Assembly (NCBI GenBank): GCA_900544445.1
Contig: UQVK01000117.1
Span: 1-10,591 of the forward strand
Length of the DNA stretch: 10,591 nt
Reading direction: 5' to 3'
Source: an uncultured Lachnospiraceae bacterium
GTDB lineage: Bacteria; Bacillota; Clostridia; Lachnospirales; Lachnospiraceae
In this document: one piece after another, positions 6,371-10,591 of the stretch
Layout: each line of letters starts with the position of its first letter
Numbering within the stretch: the first letter of the stretch is position 1
The notes under the pieces: generated by a model
The model's input: only the letters and a program-made list of their open reading frames with translations
Told to the model about the DNA's origin: nothing
Database searches by the model: none
Made by a program: the position numbers and the translations under genes

Positions 6371-7333
6371 TCATCTGTCAAAGAGCCACCCCATAATCTC
6401 CTCATCCGAAGCGAACAGGCCGCCTCCGCCATGCTGATTCCTCCAGCCCCGGCTCTCAAACCAGGCCGCGTCCTTCACATCCAGCACCAGAAGCTCCCCG
6501 ATTTCCTCGTCGGACAGCCCTTCCTGGCGGTACAGCCCATACAGATTCTCATAAGCCTCCTCGGATGGCCCGGAGCCATAATATTCATCGCTCTCTCCCA
6601 CCGCCAGATAGACCGGAGTCCGGCTTTCCACCACCGGCTCATACGCGCCGTCCCACTGGGAACTGCACTGCAGATACGCGGTAAAAAGCTCCGGCCGCAT
6701 TCCCATCACCTGGGACATGGTCTCTCCGCCGCCGGAGTAGCCTTCCGCATAGACCTTTTCCGGATCAATGTTATAGTGGCAGAGAAAATACTCCACCAAG
6801 GCGATGGTCTGCCTGGCCGATGTTTCTCCCCAGTCGGAAAGCTGAGGCGCCACAATGATCATCTTTGAATTGTAATTCTTCGCCTCAAAGGCAAAGTTCT
6901 CGCTGTACAGGTTCTCTCCCACGCCCTGAAAATACAGCCCCTCATATCCCGGCAGGGTGAAGAAAACCGCATAGGGCTCGCTGCCGTCGTAGCTGTCGGG
7001 AATATAAACGCTGTAATGAATGTCCCCGTCATTTGCCGAATGCAGCACATTATCCAGCAGAAAATCCCGGTATTCCTGCGTGCCCTCCGTCACCGTTGCC
7101 TGAGAAGGGTCCGTCTGAAAATCAAAGGTCGATGTCTCTTCTGGTCCGGCGGATGCTTCCACAGGCTGCTCTGTCTGTCGCTCCGCCTCTTCCTGTACCA
7201 GCCCGGAGTCTTCCGCTTCCAGAACGGCAGCCTGTGTGCTTCCGTCCGATTCCCGCATTGCTCCCACATTGGCACAGGCTCCGAGCAGAAGCAGGCTGCC
7301 TGCCGCCAAAATCATCCATCTGTTTCTCTTCAT
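6371..7333 (-). CDS. Lipoprotein alpha/beta hydrolase (esterase-like)
   Basis: Membrane-anchored, extracytoplasmic serine hydrolase of 320 residues. Seen: a lipoprotein signal peptide with positive charges (MKRNR), a hydrophobic stretch and a lipobox LGAC with the lipidated cysteine at C20; an acidic, low-complexity linker (about 25-85, rich in E, S, T and Q); then an alpha/beta-hydrolase domain (about 100-318). Catalytic triad candidates are S200 in GYSGG, D249 in GESDE and H301 in NQHGG. The fold resembles secreted esterase/PHB-depolymerase-like or putative peptidase hydrolases; the natural substrate is not evident. The ATG at 7333 was chosen because GAGGTG lies 9 bases upstream and it starts the signal peptide directly; a GTG at 7369 would add 12 residues before it. 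It stands alone between a terminator upstream and a 196-base gap downstream. Confidence 0.88.
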   Translation of the reverse strand: MKRNRWMILAAGSLLLLGACANVGAMRESDGSTQAAVLEAEDSGLVQEEAERQTEQPVEASAGPEETSTFDFQTDPSQATVTEGTQEYRDFLLDNVLHSANDGDIHYSVYIPDSYDGSEPYAVFFTLPGYEGLYFQGVGENLYSENFAFEAKNYNSKMIIVAPQLSDWGETSARQTIALVEYFLCHYNIDPEKVYAEGYSGGGETMSQVMGMRPELFTAYLQCSSQWDGAYEPVVESRTPVYLAVGESDEYYGSGPSEEAYENLYGLYRQEGLSDEEIGELLVLDVKDAAWFESRGWRNQHGGGGLFASDEEIMGWLFDR

Positions 7334-7346
7334 CCTGATGTTCACC

Positions 7347-7385
7347 TCATTTCTTCCGGTGCCTTTCACAGACCCCTCTATCCAC
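7347..7385 (-). CDS. Possible 12-codon leader peptide upstream of the hydrolase
   Basis: A GTG at 7385 has an excellent AGGAGG ribosome binding site (7393-7398) 7 bases upstream and opens a 12-codon frame rich in basic residues. Its TGA stop at 7349-7347 falls just before the GAGGTG ribosome binding site of the hydrolase gene, so ribosomes ending here could affect hydrolase initiation. No other start codon makes use of this strong binding site. There is no protein-level evidence; it may be fortuitous. Confidence 0.25.
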   Translation of the reverse strand: MDRGVCERHRKK

Positions 7386-7496
7386 TATGCTTCCTCCTGC
7401 TGCCTGCAGGGAATTTCCTGAAAAGCCCTTTACAGCTTTCCACACCGACTATCATAAAACATCCTTTTCGCGGAAGGAAGAACCGATGAGTTTCCG

Positions 7497-7523
7497 AGTA
7501 TAAACCGGAAGGTTTTATGTAAA
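7497..7523 (-). promoter_or_regulatory. Possible promoter of the hydrolase gene
   Basis: On the minus strand TTTACA (7518-7523) and TATACT (7497-7502) are separated by 15 bases, shorter than ideal. The -35 box is made from the end of the T-run of the terminator of the preceding operon, so the two elements overlap. It would give a leader of about 155 bases that includes the possible leader peptide. Confidence 0.3.
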
Positions 7524-7552
7524 AAAAAGCACCTCCTGTTACAGAGATGCTT
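7521..7552 (-). terminator. Intrinsic terminator of the corrinoid/methyltransferase operon
   Basis: On the minus strand AAGCATCTC (7544-7552) pairs with GAGGTGCTT (7527-7535) over 9 bp with one G-U pair and an 8-base loop. The stem closes into an uninterrupted run of eight T (7521-7528). It lies 56 bases beyond the stop codon of the URO-D gene. Confidence 0.85.
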
Positions 7553-7607
7553 CCGTTTAAAATTTGTACTGCACAGAGTATCGAGTAACGGCCCATTCCG
7601 ACCGGCT

Positions 7608-8684
7608 TTATTCTGCGGACGGACGCGCATGCACATGCCTGTCTGCGGAATAAAGCGCCTCGATGTTTGCGACCGGGACGTCTCCCTCAAATGCCTGACT
7701 GGCCATCAGGATGTAGCCGCCGCCCTCCCCCAGCGTATCGATAAAGAGCCGGGTCTCCCGTTCCACCTCCTCAGGCGTGCCGTAAGGGAGCACTCCCTGG
7801 GTGTCAATTCCGCCGTGGAAAGTGATTTTTCCCGCATACTTTTCCCGAAGCGTTTCCACCTCAAGACTCTGCACCTTCTGGACCGGCTCCAGCACATCCA
7901 CGCCGCAGGCGATGAATTCCGGGATCAGCGGTCCCACCGCCCCGCAGGAATGCTGCTGATAGAAGGCGCCATGGCTGTGGGCGAGACGCACCAGCTTTTC
8001 CGTGTTTTCCTGGAAGAATTCTCTCCACATATCCACGCTGAAAAGAAGGGAAATCTGCGTTCCATAATCATCGTGGGGTCTTAAAATATCGATTCTGCCG
8101 GGCACCGCTTCAAAGCATCTGCGGTAATATTCCAGCTCGAATTCCACCATTTTGTCCAGAATATATTTTGCCGTTTCCGGCTCGTCAACCATCAGCATGA
8201 AAAACTGATCCATTTCAATGAGAAACGTCACCATCTGAAAGGGGCCTTCATGTCCCATGATCAGCGCCTTATCCGGATACCTGTCGCACTGCTCCTTCAG
8301 GGAATCATAGTCGAACCAGTCGGGATCGGGAAAGGTATACTGCGCCTTCACATCCTCAATGGACTCCACCCCGTTCAGCGGGAAAAAGGTGGTCACCCCG
8401 TAGGTATCGATATCCGTCACATGCTCCGTGGTTTCATAGCCCCAGAAGGACTTTGTCACCGTCTCCCCCTTTTCGTTCTTCCATACAGGAAGTTCAGGGC
8501 CGATATATCTGGGTCCCACCGGGACCACATCGATTTCAAATTTTTCCAGAAGCTGGTCATAATCCGTAAAACCGTAGTGCTCCATCAGCTTCTGATTCAC
8601 TGAGCCTACCGCTTCAAAAGCGGCCGGCACCCGATCCGGATTCTGATGCAGAATCGCCGCGCGCACGCGCTCTCTTGAAGTCAT
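7608..8684 (-). CDS. Uroporphyrinogen decarboxylase (URO-D) family protein
   Basis: URO-D superfamily protein of 358 residues, a TIM-barrel family that includes true heme-pathway UroD and corrinoid-dependent methyltransferases such as MtaA and CmuA. Seen: the N-terminal start MTSRERVRAAI followed by PDRVP, typical of the methyltransferase-like branch; DDYGTQ (205-210); and an HxC metal motif H245-S-C247-G followed by GVDVLEPVQ. The second cysteine found near the C-terminus of MtaA-like proteins is not present: the equivalent segment reads YILMASQAFEGDVP. Genuine heme biosynthesis is unlikely given the context. The ATG overlaps the stop of the activator gene (ATGA) and has AAGGAG 7 bases upstream, so the two are translationally coupled. 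A role in methyl transfer, or in an unknown cofactor-dependent reaction, is inferred. Confidence 0.87.
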   Translation of the reverse strand: MTSRERVRAAILHQNPDRVPAAFEAVGSVNQKLMEHYGFTDYDQLLEKFEIDVVPVGPRYIGPELPVWKNEKGETVTKSFWGYETTEHVTDIDTYGVTTFFPLNGVESIEDVKAQYTFPDPDWFDYDSLKEQCDRYPDKALIMGHEGPFQMVTFLIEMDQFFMLMVDEPETAKYILDKMVEFELEYYRRCFEAVPGRIDILRPHDDYGTQISLLFSVDMWREFFQENTEKLVRLAHSHGAFYQQHSCGAVGPLIPEFIACGVDVLEPVQKVQSLEVETLREKYAGKITFHGGIDTQGVLPYGTPEEVERETRLFIDTLGEGGGYILMASQAFEGDVPVANIEALYSADRHVHARPSAE

Positions 8685-10255
8685 AACCCCTCTCCTTCCC
8701 AGCCATTTTCCTCATCTGAAAACAGCATGCCTTCCATATAACTGTTCTTAAAGTACTCATCCGCGGCAAGCGCCACCGTAACGGTCCGGCGGGCAAGTTC
8801 CTCCGCTGCATTCCGCCTGCTGCCGTCCAGAAGCAGATCTGCCGCTCCGTTCAGCGCCGCATTGCCGCAGATCACAACCCGCTCTTTCTCCATGTCGGGC
8901 AGAAGGCCGATGGAAATGGCATTTTTCATATTCAGGCTGCTCCCGAAGCCGCCTGCCACCAGCACTTTTGCCAGCCTCTCCACAGGCAGACCCGCCCGGT
9001 GAAGCATGGTCCAGATTCCGGCAGAAATGGCTCCCTTGGCGAGCTGGATCTTCCGGATGTCCTCCTGAAGAAGCTCCACGCCCTCCGCCAGCACCGCATC
9101 CTCTTCCAGAAAACCGGTTTCATCCAGCCATCCGCTCTGCAGCAGGCAGCTGACGGCGTCCACCACGCCGCTTCCGCAGATTCCTTTTGCCGGTCCGCCT
9201 CCGATCACGCTGCTTTCCAGATGGCCGTCCTTCCATTCCACACGGAAAATGGCCCCTTCTTTTCCCGGCATTCCGCAGCTTAAACCGGCTCCCTCAAAGG
9301 CCGGGCCCGCCGCCGTCGAACAGCAGAACAACTCCCTGCCCTGATTCAGCACGATTTCCCCGTTGGTTCCGATATCCGCAAGAAGCTCCGGCTCCGCAGA
9401 TTCTCCCAGACCGGTGTGCAGCATGGCGCAGGTGATATCCGCCCCCACAAAGGCAGAAATACAGGGAGGAAAATACACTCTTGCATCCGGGCAGGGCAGC
9501 CCCAGGGCTTTTCCGTCCGTCCACTCTCCCGCCAGCCAGTCCGCCTGAAAGGGCGCATGGGAAAGACATTCCGGGCTTCTGCCCGTAAGAAGGTACAGCA
9601 TGGAGGTATTGCCTGTGATCACAAGCGTATCGATCTGTTCCGCTGAAACGCCTGCATGAGCCGCAAGCTCATCAAGCAGCGTTCCGATCCCGCCGCACAC
9701 GGCTTTTTTCAGCGCTTCTCCCTCTCCGGCAAGACTTCTCTCCACCCTGGATATCACATCCGCGCCGTAGGCCTTCTGGGGATTCTCCAGTCCCGTCTGG
9801 GCCAGCAATCCGCTTTTCCCATAAAGCTGTGCCGCCAGCGTGGTGGTTCCCACATCCACCGCCGCTCCCAGCCTGTCAAACAGAGGCTCTCCGCCTCCGA
9901 AGGAAGCCCTGTCGCCAAGCCGGATTTCCATATCCCTTTCCGTTTCCCATTCCACCTGACAGGGGCCGAGAATCACGGTCCGGCAGGCCAGACGGATGTT
10001 GCCGGAAAGTTCCTTCGCCGAAAGCTTCTGCTGTTCCACGGCGTCCGGCTCACTCAGCCTGCCTTCCGCACGGACCCGGCATTTTCCACAGCGCCCCATT
10101 CCTGCGCAGGGCATGGCCAGCCCTTCTTTTTTCAAAAGTTCTCCCAGGGTCGTTCCCTTTGCGGCCCGGAGGATCCTGCCGTTTACCGTCACATCGGTTT
10201 CTTCAGCCGCACCTTCCGCCCTGTTTTTTTTGTATGCAAATTCTTTATTTTCCAT
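8681..10255 (-). CDS. RACo-type corrinoid activation protein ([2Fe-2S] ferredoxin + ASKHA ATPase)
   Basis: Reductive activator of corrinoid proteins, 524 residues. Family members use ATP to push an electron uphill and restore Co(II) corrinoid methyltransferase partners to Co(I). Seen: a plant-type [2Fe-2S] domain (about 20-105) with ligands C50-x5-C56-x2-C59 and C91, then an ASKHA-type ATPase region from about residue 130, with phosphate-binding DVGTTT (134-139), a second DIGTNG loop, and VAGGFGSS near the C-terminus (DUF4445/RACo-like). It is shorter than characterised RACo proteins (about 600 or more residues, from memory), because the linker between ferredoxin and ATPase is short. The ATG at 10255 overlaps the upstream methyltransferase gene by 11 bases; the in-frame ATG at 10321 would add 22 residues coded inside that gene's conserved C-terminus and is rejected. 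Its presence shows that the operon serves a corrinoid protein. Confidence 0.92.
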   Translation of the reverse strand: MENKEFAYKKNRAEGAAEETDVTVNGRILRAAKGTTLGELLKKEGLAMPCAGMGRCGKCRVRAEGRLSEPDAVEQQKLSAKELSGNIRLACRTVILGPCQVEWETERDMEIRLGDRASFGGGEPLFDRLGAAVDVGTTTLAAQLYGKSGLLAQTGLENPQKAYGADVISRVERSLAGEGEALKKAVCGGIGTLLDELAAHAGVSAEQIDTLVITGNTSMLYLLTGRSPECLSHAPFQADWLAGEWTDGKALGLPCPDARVYFPPCISAFVGADITCAMLHTGLGESAEPELLADIGTNGEIVLNQGRELFCCSTAAGPAFEGAGLSCGMPGKEGAIFRVEWKDGHLESSVIGGGPAKGICGSGVVDAVSCLLQSGWLDETGFLEEDAVLAEGVELLQEDIRKIQLAKGAISAGIWTMLHRAGLPVERLAKVLVAGGFGSSLNMKNAISIGLLPDMEKERVVICGNAALNGAADLLLDGSRRNAAEELARRTVTVALAADEYFKNSYMEGMLFSDEENGWEGEGL

Positions 10256-10591
10256 AAAAATCCGCCACCGCCTGGAAAAAGGCGTCAATGTTTTCCCACT
10301 TTGCCATGGGCGGGATGTCACAGCCGGAAGAAATCACAAAGTTGGGATACGTGCAGCACTTTTCCATGAGCGAAAGCGTCGCTGTCCGGATGCTCTCCGG
10401 CGTTCCATTCCGAAACTGTCCGGCCGGATCCACATTTCCCATGGCAATCGTATCCGCCGGGATATGCTTCAGCATTTCCGCCATATCAATGGCATTTCCA
10501 AAATGGTATGCCGCAGCCCCCGTATCCAGGATGGAGTCGATCATCTGGATCGTGCTGTTTCCGCAGTTATGATAAATCACCAGAAAATGGT
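10245..10591 (-). CDS. URO-D/MtaA-like methyltransferase, C-terminal part (cut by window edge)
   Basis: The last 115 residues of a URO-D family corrinoid methyltransferase; the frame is open to the right edge, so the start lies outside the window. Seen: the zinc motif HNCG (His codon at 10569-10571), HFGNAIDM, MGNVDP, FRNGTPE, and SSGCDIPP with the third presumed zinc ligand cysteine (codon 10320-10322). In MtaA/MtbA/CmuA-type enzymes the H-x-C...C set binds the zinc that activates the acceptor thiol. No convincing start is present: the GTG at 10580 is inside the conserved core. It is the most upstream visible gene of the operon and overlaps the start of the activator gene by 11 bases. Confidence 0.88.
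   Translation of the reverse strand, partial: HFLVIYHNCGNSTIQMIDSILDTGAAAYHFGNAIDMAEMLKHIPADTIAMGNVDPAGQFRNGTPESIRTATLSLMEKCCTYPNFVISSGCDIPPMAKWENIDAFFQAVADFYGK

Noticed and set aside
6175..6374. Possible small gene or extended aldo/keto reductase N-terminus in the gap before 6174
   Set aside because: The frames here have no family-like content, and the reductase begins normally at 6174 after GGAGG; the segment is better read as leader and promoter.
7608..8684. Heme-pathway uroporphyrinogen decarboxylase (hemE)
   Set aside because: The HSCG metal motif, the N-terminal pattern and the operon with a corrinoid activator place it in the methyltransferase-like URO-D branch; no other heme genes are nearby.
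10256..10321. ATG at 10321 as the start of the RACo-type gene
   Set aside because: The extra 22 residues would be coded in another frame within the conserved SSGCDIPP-to-end portion of the upstream methyltransferase, and the ATG at 10255 fits the usual small overlap.
8681..10321. Long plus-strand frames opposite the RACo gene (for example 9656-10369)
   Set aside because: They are mirror frames of a GC-rich coding strand, without ribosome binding sites or recognisable domains.

Overview
The window looks like a chromosomal segment of a Gram-positive anaerobe of the Clostridia, most plausibly Lachnospiraceae-like. Evidence seen: moderately high GC, strong AGGAGG-type ribosome binding sites, TTG starts, and oxygen-sensitive or strictly anaerobic gene families (a corrinoid reductive activator, two URO-D-type methyltransferase relatives, an Fe-S aldo/keto reductase and a DUF362 protein). 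The taxonomic placement is inference from gene content. No rRNA, tRNA, CRISPR array, IS element or phage gene was found.

Layout. Positions 1-227 hold no gene I can support. A short-chain dehydrogenase (228-1058, -) lies downstream of a LysR-type regulator (1276-2166, -, TTG start). The regulator is divergent from a zinc-ribbon Nudix hydrolase (2413-2910, +), and each has its own recognisable promoter in the shared 246 bp gap. A 180 bp AT-rich spacer with a long dyad, an extended -10 promoter and a perfect hairpin precedes a AAA+/STAND-like ATPase with a DUF234 PD-(D/E)XK nuclease-like tail (3091-4491, +). That gene ends in an intrinsic terminator whose loop contains the stop codon. From 4557 to the right end every gene is on the minus strand: a 5'-truncated DUF362 gene (4557-5090) fused to the tail of an Fe-S aldo/keto reductase (5065-6174), a secreted alpha/beta-hydrolase lipoprotein (6371-7333), and a tightly packed corrinoid/methyltransferase operon (7608-10591). 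In transcription order that operon is a URO-D/MtaA-like methyltransferase (cut by the window edge), a RACo-type [2Fe-2S]/ASKHA activator, and a second URO-D family protein. It ends at a clear terminator (7521-7552).

How the genes work together. The three right-hand genes overlap by 4-11 bases and are probably translated together. RACo-type proteins reduce inactive Co(II) corrinoid proteins in an ATP-dependent way, and MtaA-type proteins move methyl groups from corrinoid proteins, so this is the distal end of a corrinoid methyltransferase operon. Its substrate-specific methyltransferase and corrinoid protein would lie beyond the right edge. The LysR gene probably controls the adjacent dehydrogenase and/or the divergent Nudix gene. 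The ATPase-nuclease gene is an independently transcribed unit.

The most unusual points are the broken DUF362 gene welded to the reductase stop codon, the palindrome-promoter-hairpin array in front of the ATPase gene, and the pairing of two URO-D paralogues of different active-site type around one activator. I did not find convincing evidence for a wholly new system.
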